Part shown: positions 1 to 12,454 of the stretch, one piece after another
Numbering within the stretch: position 1 is the stretch's first letter
How the letters are laid out: the number at the start of each line of letters is the position of its first letter
Source of the DNA: Lateolabrax maculatus
Taxonomy: Eukaryota > Chordata > Actinopteri > Acropomatiformes > Lateolabracidae
NCBI GenBank assembly: GCA_031216445.1
Contig: CM062215.1
Span: 7,462,001 to 7,526,000, forward strand
Reading direction: 5' to 3'
DNA length: 64,000 bases
The notes under the pieces: model-generated
Databases searched by the model: none
What the model saw: the letters and a program-made list of their open reading frames with translations, nothing else
What the model was told of the DNA's origin: nothing
Position numbers and translations under genes: made by a program

Positions 1-74
1 TTTTGTGTGGGGTACTGTCGGTCCACCTCTTCGTAGCGTTGCACAGGTCGAGATTCGGCTCCTCTGGGTGCCAT
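1..74 (-). CDS. pard3b: pard3b exon, cut by the left edge
   Basis: The acceptor TTCATGTGTCTCCTCACAG (AG at 75-76) is followed by 74 nt in phase 0 that run off the window. They encode MAPRGAESRPVQRYEEVDR then QYPTQ. Joined to the preceding exon this reads DPLR-MAPRG, matching human PARD3B DLLW-VPGRGPDG…RFEGMERQYASLP: the R(Y/F)E-(V/M)(D/E)RQY core is shared. The initial ATG is just the first codon of the exon, not a start. The family's KGPFRQDVPPSP-type C-terminus must lie beyond the left edge. Confidence 0.85.
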   Translation of the reverse strand, partial: MAPRGAESRPVQRYEEVDRQYPTQ

Positions 75-560
75 CTGTGAGGAGACACATGAAAAAGTCC
101 AAGGTTCAGTCCCTCAATAGTCAAAATAGCCTTGAGCAAGGCACTGGACGCATACCTCCCCTCACTGGGAGTCACTCAGGTAGAGATTTGATGGAAAAGT
201 GTTAAACAAGCTGTTTGCAGATTTTAGGCCTATTCAAGCAGGTAAACCTTGTGGTGGAGACCACACGTGTCCTCAGGGTATATGTTTAACCTCATAATAT
301 TTCCGTCCTATGGAAGTTTACCTTAGTGGATGTGCATATAGTACTGAAAGCATGTACGTGTTTGTGTGCAGCCTTGTGGTTTCAGTGGAAACAAAAACCG
401 TAGCAGGGAGAAGTCATGGAATGCCCCACATGTGGTAACACAAACACATGTAACCACATGTAAGCACTGTGCCCCTGCCATGAACATGTGTGTGTACGGT
501 TCATGCAAACACACCAGTCATATGAAAAAAATTACATTAGAGAGTAGGTTTTGGGCTTCT

Positions 561-563
<3 letters not shown>

Positions 564-619
<56 letters not shown>
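564..619. repeat. (CA)n microsatellite
   Basis: 56 bp of uninterrupted AC/CA dinucleotide. Confidence 0.98.
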
Positions 620-622
<3 letters not shown>

Positions 623-1960
623 GAAGTGATTGATTAAAGCCACACTCAGGCGGATAAACGTGAAAATGCTGTTTACATATCAAAATTACTTTGGTACACA
701 ATAACATTTTCAGGTCATTTTCCATCCACACTGAAAGAGCAAAGTAGAATAAAACCAGCTAAAGTTCTTCTTCTTAACTGTCCTTCTGTTGGCAAACAAC
801 TGAGGATTAAAGGCACTGTGTGGTAGGGGAGCAGGACAGTCACAGCCAGTTTACTCAGCTTGGTCTCAGCAGGATAAGCCTCTATTCTGTCACCTGCTGC
901 TCTATATGATTACTTACAGACGGGTGGCAAATTAAAGGGTAAATCTGGATGAACGAGCGGAGAAAAATTACGAATACAGATGTTTCCGTGAGTATCAAAA
1001 TGATGTGAATCTTATGGACATATCTGAACACATATGGGAGATTTCTGATCCACGTTTGCTCTCTCCACCACCACAGTCAAAACACCAAATGAAGGAATAA
1101 CATTTGGAAGAATGGTATTCATCCCTCCAGTAAAGTGTTTTAGTAAGGTTTTAGTCCACCGCAAGCCTCCAGGAGAGCTTTAATGCTCCTCGGCATAGAT
1201 TCTCCAAAACGCTATCATCCTTTTTTGGTGTGAAAAGCACCGACTATGTGCGGATTGAAGGCTACCATGTAGAGAAATGGATGGGGTTTCAAATTTAGTT
1301 GTGCAAGTGTGGACGTGGTCTTAAGTTATCCAATACAAGGGGGTTTAAACAAGCCATCCCTGAAGGCAGATGAGGAGGAAGGAGGGTTAGATAGAGAGGG
1401 GAGAGCATACAGTTTCAATTATCTGTAATCTAGCTTCTGGGCTCGGACTTTTCTCATATAAACACAGACTGTTTACTCAATGGACATTTCATCGGTCAGA
1501 CACACCATAACCCGCCGTAGCTTAACATGCACACACCAGCGCGTTGGTCAAACACACAAAGGCAGCCATATGTACAATAAGTGACACGCACGTGTGCACA
1601 TAAACAAGCAATCACAGGTTTGGCAGTCCCACACATGGAAATCTAAAGAGGTAAACAGCGATACGTTTGATCAAGGCTATCAAAGCGAACACCCGGCAAA
1701 CACCCACATATACAGAATTTAATATCACAAACGCACACTATAAAAGAGTCCAAATGACTCCGTGCAGGACCAGTCTGTTGCTGTGTTCTGCATGTACGTG
1801 TGGGTTCAAACTCATTCTGTATGTCAGTGCAGCAGCAGATATCATTAGCATGTCTCTGTAATGTACGGAGCTCTAATGTCCCTGAATGGGAGTCAGGAAG
1901 TGAAAGCACATCAGAACCAAGGCTGGGGCAGGGCTGCTGCCACTAAAGTGACTTTGTGCC

Positions 1961-1964
<4 letters not shown>

Positions 1965-2013
<49 letters not shown>
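1965..2013. repeat. (TG)n microsatellite
   Basis: About 49 bp of TG dinucleotide. Confidence 0.98.
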
Positions 2014-2017
<4 letters not shown>

Positions 2018-2421
2018 GTGTACGTTAATATTGCGGTAGTCAGGGAAGGCATGTGTGTCTTTGTGTGCAGGTTTAATATGATGTCGGGAAGTGAATGCTC
2101 CATCTTCGGATGGCAGCGCGTGTGTGTTAGGTAGGGGACATTATGCAAAGAGATGCATAATGTGATGTAAAGGGGGCATTAGTCTCAGCAAGAAGCTGGG
2201 ACTCAGGTGGAAGACCCTCTGTGTGTGTGTGTGTGTGTTGAACAAGGCATAATACATCTTCTGAGTATGAAGTGGGGGAGAAAGAAGAGAAGGAAAGAGG
2301 AAGCAAATGATGAGCAGGGGAGGAAATGTGTGTTTAGATAAAATGAGTGAAATTCTTCGTCCATTGATTGTATTAACATAATAGCCTGCAGACATAGGTC
2401 TGGATGATTCATTTATTAACT

Positions 2422-2447
2422 AACACACACACACACACACACACACA
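2422..2447. repeat. (CA)n microsatellite
   Basis: 26 bp of AC dinucleotide. An interrupted CA run follows at about 2555-2590. Confidence 0.97.
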
Positions 2448-2487
2448 TTATAGATGACTGTCATATGGATGCTTTTCATGCGGAAGC

Positions 2488-2535
2488 CCATTTCCCCAAA
2501 TTAGAAAGCCAGCTTTAGTGCCAGATGATGTGCCT
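2488..2535. repeat. Local duplication, copy 1
   Basis: CCAAATTAGAAAGCCA, then GTGCCAGATGAT and GC(C)TTG, also occur at about 3256-3312 in the same order and orientation, and both copies are followed by short CA repeats. A diverged local duplication about 770 bp apart. Confidence 0.6.
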
Positions 2536-3255
2536 TGAAATACTGCTGTGGTGTACACACACACACACACACACACGCACACACACACGCAAGTAAACAA
2601 ACACAAAACAAGTCTCAGTCTCACCATGGCAACTGGTAAAACAGCAATATGAAATTCATCCAGGTTGGGGTGAAAATGCAGCAGTCAGACTTCTGAGGAG
2701 GCGGTCAGTGAGCAAAGAGCCTCATCTTCACAGCTTTCTGCCAAGTAAGTTCACGTCCTCATCCTGAACCCGGTGACATCATATACAGTACTGTGTGCAT
2801 CCACAGTGTATGTATGTGCGCCGTGTGTAAGTGGTTATCAGCGGAAAAAGATGATGTCTTGTGCAGACAGTAGCTGACAGAAAGCCAGATTCTCTCTGGA
2901 CTCCACGCCAGACCACAATACATGCACTCACACTCACACGATAGGGAATTTCCTATTTCTCATGAGTGTCATGTGGTAAAATTATAAAGCTGAAAGACTT
3001 TGTTAACATTGGACGTTTGTGGTTGTGTGCAGGAATTTGTGTGTAATATAAATTCAAACCTTACAATGAGCAGATATTAAGGCTGCTTTTAATACTTTCT
3101 CATCTGGGAAAGCAAATGAGCTTCGACGTATCAGAACAATCTTTCTTTAAAAGTCTGACTGCGTCTAGTCACTGCGCACGCTGCAATTCACCAGCTGACA
3201 AACGCTCTGACAGAATGGTTGGCAAGTGTGCAAGTGTGAATGAGCAGAAAGTCAC

Positions 3256-3330
3256 TTTTCCATTTCGCCAAATTAGAAAGCCATGCCTTGACAGTGCCAG
3301 ATGATACGCATTGCAACACACACACACCAA
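3256..3330. repeat. Local duplication, copy 2
   Basis: Second copy of the segment at 2488-2535: GCCAAATTAGAAAGCCATGC, then AGTGCCAGATGATACGC, then a short CA repeat. Confidence 0.6.
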
Positions 3331-4759
3331 TCATCTCGAGCAGCACAGCTGTCGCATTCATCAGATAGTATTGCCAGAGCTCAGGAAATGAATTTCTTGG
3401 AGCACTTTTGGCTTTGCTGTAAATTTGCAATGCTCATATATACAATAAGCCTCAAATGAGAGTCCAAGTGCTTTGACACAATGCCTGAGCAGTGCTTTCA
3501 TCCTGTGACTAAGATGCTCAGATTTGCTTTTTCCAAACCGCTTTCCTCCGCCATCTCTTTTCAAACGGCATAATTAGCCTCCTGTATTGCCATCTTTTCC
3601 TCCTTCCATCCATCCATCCTTTTCTTCCTCCCTCCATCTATCTTGGATGCTAATTAAGCATTTGTCTCAGTGTAGAGCCTCTGCCTGGCACCCCAAGCCT
3701 CCCTGCTGTTGGCAACCTCACCCCTACGCCCTGCATCCGACTGGTACGATGACGCGGAACCCGCCCGGCATCCATCCTTCCCCCTCCCTAAAAATCACTG
3801 TGGGAGGAGAGGGAACAGATAAGACAGAGAGGGAGAGAAAGGAGCTGGCACAGGAAGGGGAAACTGACAGAGAAGTTGTTAAAGATGCGGCTCGCGTAGG
3901 TTGACGCAAAACAGAGCAGAGCAGGAACTTGTGATCCATAGAGTCTAACAACTGCTGCCACTAGTTGTTGACAGTTGGAGTAGGAACTTGAAATACCAAA
4001 ATACAGAAAAAACACACCTATATATATATATGCGCACTCAGTCACATACACGTCTGTATTCCAGGACTGCTTGTATAGATGAAGCCTGCAACACTTCCAA
4101 CAGCAATCATAAGCAATCACTCGATACATGTGTCATTAGGCTGTATAACAATCATAAAATTTTGATTTAAATAGTGGTTAACATTTAAGTTTGCATTTAA
4201 AGTATGAGCCGCAATCAATTCAATGTTTTCTGCTGCTTTAGTTGTCTGACAACAGATATTGTTCAGGTAAAACGCAGTATAGTAATATAGCAGTTTTATT
4301 GCTGTTCAGGGGTTTCAGTGTGGACGGAGATCTTTAAGAAAACACCCTGAAAAAGTTAAGGTGTGGTCACTTAAACAGCATTTTCAGGTTGAACTGGTGG
4401 ATGAAGTTTAAGTCTTAAAACAGCAAAAAAAAAAACAGTCTTCTTTCCTTTTCATTCCCTCGAGTCTGTTAGGTAGAGACGGGCCTGACTGTCTCTTAAC
4501 AAAATTCTAAATACGCAATGTTCTTGTGAAGCCGCTCGTTGGCATAGTTACCATCTAATAACCAGCTGAAATCGAAAAAAGGTCAGAGCACCTCTTTCGT
4601 GCTAGTTAATTCTAGCCCGTTGGCACACAAGATTATGCTGTATTAGGAGGCTCCGTGTGTGTATATCTCAAACAGGAGGCTCACTTGCCCCCCAGAGTAC
4701 ACTAAACACTCCCACACCTGGACCCTGCTCACTCTGAGCTCGTTAGCAGCAGATGGCGC

Positions 4760-4804
4760 GCACACACACACACACACACACCCACACCCACACCCACACA
4801 CACA
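4760..4804. repeat. (CA)n / (CCCACA)n compound repeat
   Basis: CA dinucleotides with three CCCACA hexamers. Confidence 0.97.
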
Positions 4805-5546
4805 GGGACCAAAGGTTACACACACTCAGACTGGAATGCAGTCTATTTTTGTAATAGGCCAATCTGCTGGTAATTGTCTTCATTGTTAGTATTTGTTTAG
4901 GCCTCAACTTTTGACCTTAAAATGGCTTTTCACATTTACATACAGTTGGGTTCAAACTTTGACTGGATGCGGGTGTGTGTTTTGCGGTTTAATCTTCCCG
5001 TGTGAGGATGTAACAGGTAGCGTCACCTTGCTCTTTCTTACTTCCATCATTTGCTACGGCTCCACGCAGACTACGTCATCTGTGCAAAATGCATTTTCTC
5101 TTGTTTAAACTTTCAAACTGTTTACATGAACTCTAAATAAATTAAACGTGTTTACGTGTATCAGAGCAAGCACACATTCAAAAGAATGTTTTGCACTCTC
5201 CAGGAAATGTACTGATGTCAGTGGCTCCAAGTGGACGAACATACACAAACAAATTAAATAGCAAAGCATATTTGTTCTCTAAGTGGTTATTAACATTAAC
5301 ATTATGTAACTGACAAAACAAGGAATGGGCTGGAATTAATTTCATCTGAGGTAGTTATACAAAGCACTTATATTCTTATTGGGTTATTCTGATTGTACTA
5401 GAATATTAGGTTTCATGTTAATTCAACTGCTGATCAAGGGCCAACAAACCAGATCTGTGACTTTTTAAACTTCCAGATAATTGCCTCTGACACTACAAGG
5501 GGAACCTGCACATGAGCTGTAATCAACATGCATCTTAATCCTGTTC

Positions 5547-5549
<3 letters not shown>

Positions 5550-5596
<47 letters not shown>
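5550..5596. repeat. (TG)n microsatellite
   Basis: 47 bp of GT. A second (GT)n lies at 5736-5768, about 140 bp away. Confidence 0.98.
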
Positions 5597-5597
<1 letters not shown>

Positions 5598-5731
5598 CCA
5601 TGGCAGTGGCCATGGGGTTTTGTTTATTTACTGGGGCAGTGTACCTGTTCCTCTCCCCCTCTGTGGGGTTTGTTTTTGCCTCCCCCACTGTTCACTGAAA
5701 TAACATCCAAATACCCCAGTGAGTGTGTGGG

Positions 5732-5735
<4 letters not shown>

Positions 5736-5768
<33 letters not shown>
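5736..5768. repeat. (TG)n microsatellite
   Basis: 33 bp of GT dinucleotide. Confidence 0.97.
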
Positions 5769-5774
<6 letters not shown>

Positions 5775-6022
5775 CTGTGCTTCCCTGTCCAGGTTCTGAT
5801 ACCCTGAAAGGTATGTCATAGGGTGAGTAAAGAGAGATGGTTTGTTCAGTTGATTTTTGATCATACCGAGTGTGTGTTTGTGTGTGCGGCAGCCTGGGCA
5901 CAGCATTTATGTTTGAACCGGGGTCTCGCACAGGCAACGCTACAAAATCACCAACACATCTTCCGACCGATCCTCCTCCGGATCTGCCGAGTCATGCGTC
6001 TGTGTCCGGTGATGGCGTCATC

Positions 6023-6229
6023 TCCACAGTCTTCTGTTGTCCCCCACCTTACAGTCACAGATTTGTGGACGTGGGGGTTGACACCACCACCAGCGACGGA
6101 GTCTTTGATGAGTGACTCCAGCTCCTCATGCCCTCCAATGGCCAGCTGCAAATGTCGTGAGGTTGATACGTTTGACCTTCAGATACTTTGATGCAACTCC
6201 TGCCAACTCCACCACCTTTGACAGAGCTT
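6023..6229 (-). pseudogene. Processed pseudogene of histone H2A.Z (C-terminal half)
   Basis: On the minus strand, from 6229 down, the translation reads EALSKVVELAGVASKYLKVK then RI; after one extra base it resumes as SRHLQLAIGGHEELESLIK, DSVAGGGVNPHVHKS and a diverged tail. This follows the end of histone H2A.Z (VLELAGNASKDLKVKRI, TPRHLQLAIRGDEELDSLIK, TIAGGGVIPHIHKS, LIGKKGQQKT). About 67 C-terminal residues are covered, with a one-base insertion near 6163, many substitutions and no stop at the normal end. No intron interrupts it, although vertebrate H2A.Z genes have introns, so a retrocopy is likely. No similarity to the N-terminal half was seen upstream, so it is 5'-truncated. It cannot encode a working histone. 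Confidence 0.88.
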
Positions 6230-8362
6230 CGCTGGTTCTAAAGGGTCCGTTCACTCAAATTCGTTCTGCAGTGGTTTGTCAGAAAAATGGAGTAGTAGTA
6301 TCCAGATTTGTCTCACATAGGGAAGTAATTGATTTCCTGTTGCAGTTTGTTTCCACAAGTACAGAAAATCTTTTTACCAGTTTTTTTTTAACCTTGAGGT
6401 ATGTGTTGTTGAAACAGTTTTACTACAATAAAGACTCCCAAGCGGGTAAGGCTGACCGGTTGTGGCCCTGTATCTGTGGTGAAAGCGATCCAAACTCCTT
6501 TTATGGAGCGGAGTGGTGACTTTAACTGTCTTCTTTTGGGAAGACGGTAAAGCGTGACCCCAGCAAAAGAGGCACAAACGCTCACAGGCGACCCTACTGA
6601 GCCTCCCCCTCCCTAAATTCAAACACGTAGTGGTGACGAGCTTTGAAGTGAGAGTGGGCGCAAGTGAGGAGGAGAATGGGAGATTTCTATCAACTAGCAG
6701 ACAGATCACACTCTGCAGTTTGCCCGTAGGCCAGAGACAAGCTGTGGGGATAAAGACAGACACCAAGTAAGTCCCTGTAGGCCTTTGTCGGCCCAGATGG
6801 GGAGGAGGGCGAGGGGGTTGGAAAAAAAAATAAAACTCCTCACCCGGTTGATGAGCAGCATTGGAATGAAGTGACTTAAAACAAAAGAGAGGAGAGAGTG
6901 AGAGGAGTGTGTTGAGCCTCAGGGATGAGACAAGGACAGAGAGGAGGAGTCCGTGGATGGAATCGCTCATTGTGACTTTGCAAAGAGAAAAGAGGCAGAA
7001 AGGTGCAGTACGTGTGTGTGCGAACTCTTGATAGCAGTGGGTAGAAACATAATGCTCGAATGAGATGTTCACTCTTGTCTTTGTCTCCCAGGAGTGTGAG
7101 CATGAGTTCAGCCCGTGCCTGAGTCTGACTCTGTGTGTGTGTGTGTGTTTGAGATAGTGAAACAAGAAGTGCTCCTGTGTTCCTCAATCAAACGAGGAGA
7201 TGAAAGCCAACGGCAAAGAGCAAAAAATGTACAATGTAGGTGGTCAAAAAGTAGGAAATTATGTAGAAATCATGAAAATGAATGAACCTGCACTCACTGC
7301 CTCTGCCTCTCCGTCTCTACACTCTTTAGTGGTTCAGTATCAAAGTTAGAATCAGTTTTTGATCTGCAAACAATGCACAAATGGTGTCACGTCAATTTAT
7401 GTGTTTCAAAAGCAAATCAATGTGTTTTCATCATATTTATGAAGCATCCTTTCCAGCTAATGTACCTTATTCTGGAACGTTTCAAGGTATTAGTTTAGGA
7501 AACAATTCAATCTGCATTGCAAAACATGTTTTATCTCACCTCACTGGCAAATACCTAAACCTAAAATGATCTTGCAAGATTGAATATTGGACTAAATGGC
7601 TTGTAAGGAAGTTCAATCTTTGCAGCACTACTTTCATTTTATAATTATCACCTCAACCCCTACATTAACAGAAAAAGTCTCCTGTAAGCTGTACCTCCTG
7701 CCTTATTTGTAGCCTGTCATTTTCCTCCTGTTCAGCCTGTTTTCCAGTAGCTGGTCACAGTAGCTTGTTCAGGGTAATTCTGGGGTGTATGATCCAAACA
7801 CTAACTTGTGGCGGGGCCTGTGTAATTATACGGGCCAGAATAGCACCGAGCCCGATCCAGAGAGTCAGGACCAACGGGCAGCCTTTAATCTGCACATGCC
7901 CCGACTGCTGCACAAGGCTAGGTGGGCAAGAAAGCGTGTGTGACACTAAGTCTAGGGTGTGTGTTGTGCGTTTGAGCGTTGAGCGAGGGTTATTTCAGAG
8001 GGGGTCAGGAAGAAACCAGGATCAGGAGACTGCATTTCTTGTAATTACTGAATTATGTGATTTTCCTTAAAAAGTTTTGTGTGTGTGTGTGTGCGTGTGA
8101 GCTACCAGCATGGATTTGGCTGGAGCCTCCTACAGAGAAATGAACTCAGAAAACAGCTTCAGTTTGGCCAAAGCTGAGGTTTGCAGCCCTTTGATGGTGA
8201 CTCAGTGTGTGTGTGCATGTTGCCTTTCTATGGTTGACTGTGGATTGTGTGCTTTTATGTGTTTGTGGTATGTTACCTCTTAAAAGTCTGTTATAAAAAG
8301 TGTGTAGCTTGTGTGTTTGTGTCCATGCCCGTTTATATGTACTGTGTATGCATGTGCACTTG

Positions 8363-8364
<2 letters not shown>

Positions 8365-8397
<33 letters not shown>
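8365..8397. repeat. (TG)n microsatellite
   Basis: 33 bp of TG dinucleotide. Confidence 0.97.
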
Positions 8398-8400
<3 letters not shown>

Positions 8401-8534
8401 GTCAGTCCAGAATACACTACATTTCTAAACTTGTGAGCATGTTTGCGAAAAATAGAAAGCAGGACTTAATCCAACTCGCTTGGTGATCCAAGTGCTTCAA
8501 ATGCGGCTTTTCCCATGGGGATTATGAGTTTGTT

Positions 8535-8541
8535 AGTGTGT

Positions 8542-8572
<31 letters not shown>

Positions 8573-8600
8573 GGGGCATGTGTGTGTGTGTATGTGTATG
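8535..8600. repeat. (TG)n plus 21-bp poly-G tract
   Basis: A TG run passes into 21 consecutive G (8556-8576) and then another TG run. Likely G-quadruplex former and assembly-error hotspot. Confidence 0.97.
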
Positions 8601-8711
8601 TGTGAGAGGAGGAAAGTGAGAGACAGAAAGAGTGAAATGTTGAGTGATGGTTATCCTTCTCACTTTCCTCATTAAAACAGTGCAGGTGCTAAGTAAAGCC
8701 TCAAATTCACT

Positions 8712-8732
8712 CACACACACACACACACACAT

Positions 8733-8801
<69 letters not shown>
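8712..8801. repeat. Long (CA)n microsatellite
   Basis: About 90 bp of CA with short TA and GC interruptions near 8731-8739. Confidence 0.98.
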
Positions 8802-8803
<2 letters not shown>

Positions 8804-10541
8804 GCATATGCTAACCTGATTAACACTAACATTAGACTAACATTAGTGCAGCCTCCTTCAGAGAAACACCCCCGGACCAGCTGCTCTCTCTCTCTCACTT
8901 TCTTCCATATGCACAACCTAGCATCTAGGCCTCCCACACTCGTTCTCCAATTCATCTTTTATAAATCTACATTTTTAACAGTTTATTTGAAAAAAAGTTT
9001 CTAATTAATTGGACAGCACATAGTGGAGGGAGAGAGGGGAACATGAGATGAAAATTAACAAACAAAGCTGGACACTTCCTCAAAAGAGCACAGATCTTGT
9101 GTTTATGAAACAAATATGTATGCTGCTGTATTTTAGTTTAAGCATTAAAGCATCCCTGATCTCCAAAGGGAAATTTATTTTTCTTTTCGCCCATAAGGTA
9201 GAGATGTAATATCATGCTCAAGGACTTTCCAGCAGGGTGGATACTTGCTTTAGTCTCTCTAAGCACTGACACCACCTGAGCTGCTTTCTACCCCATGAAA
9301 CATTCAAGTCTTTCTCCTCCTGTCCCGCTCCATTCCTTCAGTCGTTTATGTCGATACCTCCATGTGTCTGTCAGTTCCTCCGTCCCGTCCGTCTCCTCCT
9401 CGCGCCAATCCAGCTTCCCCTGTTTCATTTGCTACTTCTCATCCAACCCATCTTCCCCCTAAGGCGCCTCTTTAAGTCTTATTTGCTTCGACTCTGCTCT
9501 GTTTTGTCATATTCGCAGCTCCTCTCTCTCCTTTCCCCCCTTTTCCCCATAAACACATATGCTCTCTCTTCCCCTCTCACTTTCTGTTCTTCTGACTGGC
9601 TGCCTCGCTGCCACTCCCCTTCCCTGAATCCCATTCCCCTCATATTCTCTCCCTCGTTTGCTTGCTCCCTCATTCCTCTCTCCCATTTCTCTCCCTTGGG
9701 TCCCCCTCTTGTCTTTATACGCAGCTTTCTGCCGGGCTACACCGTTTTTGTGGCAGCTTCCCCAACAGTGGACACACAGCGGGACTAGCCTGCCAGCACA
9801 TCCATTACACCTGTGCTCTGTGTGAGTGTGCGTCTTCGGTGAGTGAGACAGAGTGAGCCTGAACTGTTCGCAGCAGAAGGTGTGTGGTACGAAGAGGCAC
9901 TTTCCAGGTGAGAGCTGTGACGGCCAGGAGCCAACAAATCTCACCGGTAAACAAAAACTAAATATCAATCTCTAACCACAAAGAGCCTGCGGACACATTT
10001 TGAAGAGTGCTGCCAAGACGTTTGGATATCTGCTGTTGATAATGACTTTCTGACTTTATTTCCGAAGTGTTTTTTTTTTTTCCAAAAGTGAGCTTTTAGA
10101 TCAGTGCAAGTTCACAGAAGAATGCATGTGCATTCATTAGGACTGTGGGCGCAGAAACCATCGGGGGCTTTTGCCTGTGGGCATGAAGCACCCCGCTCCG
10201 ATCACCAGCGCATGTGTGTGTGTGTGTGTGCGTGCGCGCGTCTGCGAGTGTGTGTAGGCCATCTATCACCGTGACAGGCTGGTGCGTGTTTACTTAATGA
10301 TGTGGGGGTTTATTTATGAAGTGATGGCCGACGTGTGGGAGGGGAGAGAAAAAGTGAGAGAGGGGGAGAGATTGAGACAGCCTGAGGATGTGACATTAAA
10401 ATATCATCAAGGTGATGGATGTCCACACACACAACATTAGAGAGAAGTACAAAAAACAGCTGCGCAACGGATGACAAGTCGTATCTGAACTTGTGTGAGT
10501 GGTTTCTCTGTGTGTGTTTTATAATGACTCTCAGTGTGTAG

Positions 10542-10542
<1 letters not shown>

Positions 10543-10574
<32 letters not shown>
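10543..10574. repeat. (TG)n microsatellite
   Basis: About 32 bp of GT dinucleotide. Confidence 0.97.
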
Positions 10575-10575
<1 letters not shown>

Positions 10576-11169
10576 TTGTCTGTGACTTCTGTGTTCATTA
10601 AGGTGTCACATGTGCTGCCGCTGTTGTGTACGATTCACAGGGTAATGAGTTGAAGATAAGATGCATGAGTTCATGTGTGCGTGTGTGTGTTTGTTTGTGT
10701 TTTTCTCCTATACAGTGCTCCTGTGTGTCTTTGTTACACTGGAACAGCTGACCAATGTTATACATGGTCAGCTGAAATGCACGTAAAGTATATTGACATT
10801 ATAATAAACATGCGGTCAAGGTTAAAGCAAACAAGCAGACACTGTGTGTGAAGTGAAGCTTCCAAGATGTTCAGCTGTGTCAGGGAGTGGAGGTAAATAA
10901 GTGATCCTGGTCAGTGCATCAGCTGTACACATTATTGGATGTTCAATAATGACCACTAGGGGGCAAGTGGACCAACAGTGAAAAAGAAAGAAAGAAAGAA
11001 AGAATGAATATATGAGTGGTATAATTTCGTTATCAATGATTGTTATTTTTTAAAAATGAATTACAATGTGTTCAGAAACACATGATAGAAAAATCAAACT
11101 AAAATGAGTAAACTACAATTAAGACAAAAGGTTGAAAAGGTAATTACCGTAATTCTAAAAAAACTGAAA

Positions 11170-11806
11170 CATTATTTCAAAGGGGAACTCCATTGATTTC
11201 ATTCAGATCAGCCTTGAGGAGTGGCTTTACAATCCGTAAAATCTGTTCTATAATGTCTTCAAGAGATTTGTCAAGAAGAAATAAACCCCAGATATAGAGG
11301 TCTTTTGCAAAAAAAAGAGAGACCCCAATTCAAAAGGGACTAGAAGACTGCCAGACCCAGTCCAAATACACCAAACGATAATACGATCAATATAAAATGC
11401 GTTCGATGTGAACAGAACCTTACTGAGAGAGAACACCAACACCGGCAGCAGATTGATGCCGCCAATTAACGAGCAGCTACGGTGCACTTTTGTCTTGTGT
11501 CAAAAAACACATTTTCTTTCTGTGATGATTACATCACACCAAGTGATCGGAGCTGATGGTGAATCTGCTGGACCCACTCAATGTAATGACACATACACCC
11601 AAGACCCATGGCAGTCCAGCAGGACCCTGCCAGACCTGATTACTCTGAAGACCTCTATTCTGGAAGTGTTTTGTCAAATCTGAGAAAAATAACTCTTGAT
11701 ATTGGTGTTTCAGTCAGGATATCTTGGCCGCAGCTGCATTGATTTTGTCCATTCTTTCTAAAATCTATCTTACTCACAAGAGGCAATGTGCCCCTTTAAA
11801 AGGGGA
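11170..11806. mobile_element. Putative non-autonomous DNA element (about 0.63 kb)
   Basis: The left end carries CAAAGGGGAACTCCATTG (near 11178) and the right end CAATGTGCCCCTTTAA (near 11787), so the two ends are imperfect inverted repeats built on AAAGGGG(A/C)AC. The interior near 11390-11480 matches 48384-48470 (see the other repeat entry), which shows a dispersed family. It has no coding capacity. The family is not named here. A MITE-like or composite repeat is the simplest reading, and boundaries are approximate. Confidence 0.5.
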
Positions 11807-12429
11807 CATAGAATAATCCTACTACTGTAGTTGAATACTGAAATATTGAGTAAAAAACTATATCAACATCAGTCTTGTGTAAAAAAAGTTATTCCCGATT
11901 CAACTTATAAAACAAAGTCTATAAAAAGAAACTGTTCATGTACTTTTGTGGCTTAATTGGCCATTAGGACATTACAGAGAGCCATCATTAGCATATAGAG
12001 AAAATAGACAGACAGAGGGGGACAGTGTGATTGTCACAATTACAAGTGTGACCTATCCACAGACAGGGAACATGGGGGAAGGGTCAAATTAGAGACAGAT
12101 AGACAGACAGAGACACAGAGGGAGAAGGGTTAGAGGAAAGAAATGACGAGGGGACCTGAAGTCCTCTTTCGAAGACCGCACTTAGCTCCACAAACACACA
12201 CACAAACTGAAAGCCAGTGACACACACACACACCCACTTAAATGTGGCTGGCCACACGCACCCACACAGACAACTCCACCTCCAGATCATGCAGATAGAC
12301 GACCACTGAAAGAATAAACAGAGACATGAATAGATAGCGTAACCACAGTCTTTTATCTCTGCTTTTGTTTATGTCAGCTTGGGTTAGTGTGTTACCCAGG
12401 ATCCTCTAGCCCAGGAGAGCAAATGGAGA

Positions 12430-12454
12430 CACACACACACACACACACACACAC
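12430..12454. repeat. (CA)n microsatellite
   Basis: 25 bp of AC dinucleotide. Confidence 0.95.

Noticed and set aside
3690..3800. GC-rich segment considered as a further C-terminal pard3b exon
   Set aside because: No Par-3 motif in any minus frame, and the exon at 74-1 already continues the frame from 14694.
5823..6191. Plus-strand frames over the H2A.Z retrocopy
   Set aside because: The real similarity is on minus; these are the opposite strand of the pseudogene.
6374..7165. Longest open frame in the window (263 codons, minus)
   Set aside because: Begins in a CA-repeat-derived HTHTHR run, has no recognisable domain, mixed low-complexity composition, and no matching splice or family evidence. 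Treated as chance.
8466..8807. VCVCVC / THTHTH frames at the CA/TG arrays
   Set aside because: Direct translation of dinucleotide repeats; the same applies to all such frames in the window.
9348..9788. 146-codon Leu/Ser/Pro-rich frame on plus
   Set aside because: Product of pyrimidine-rich sequence; resembles a membrane protein only by composition.
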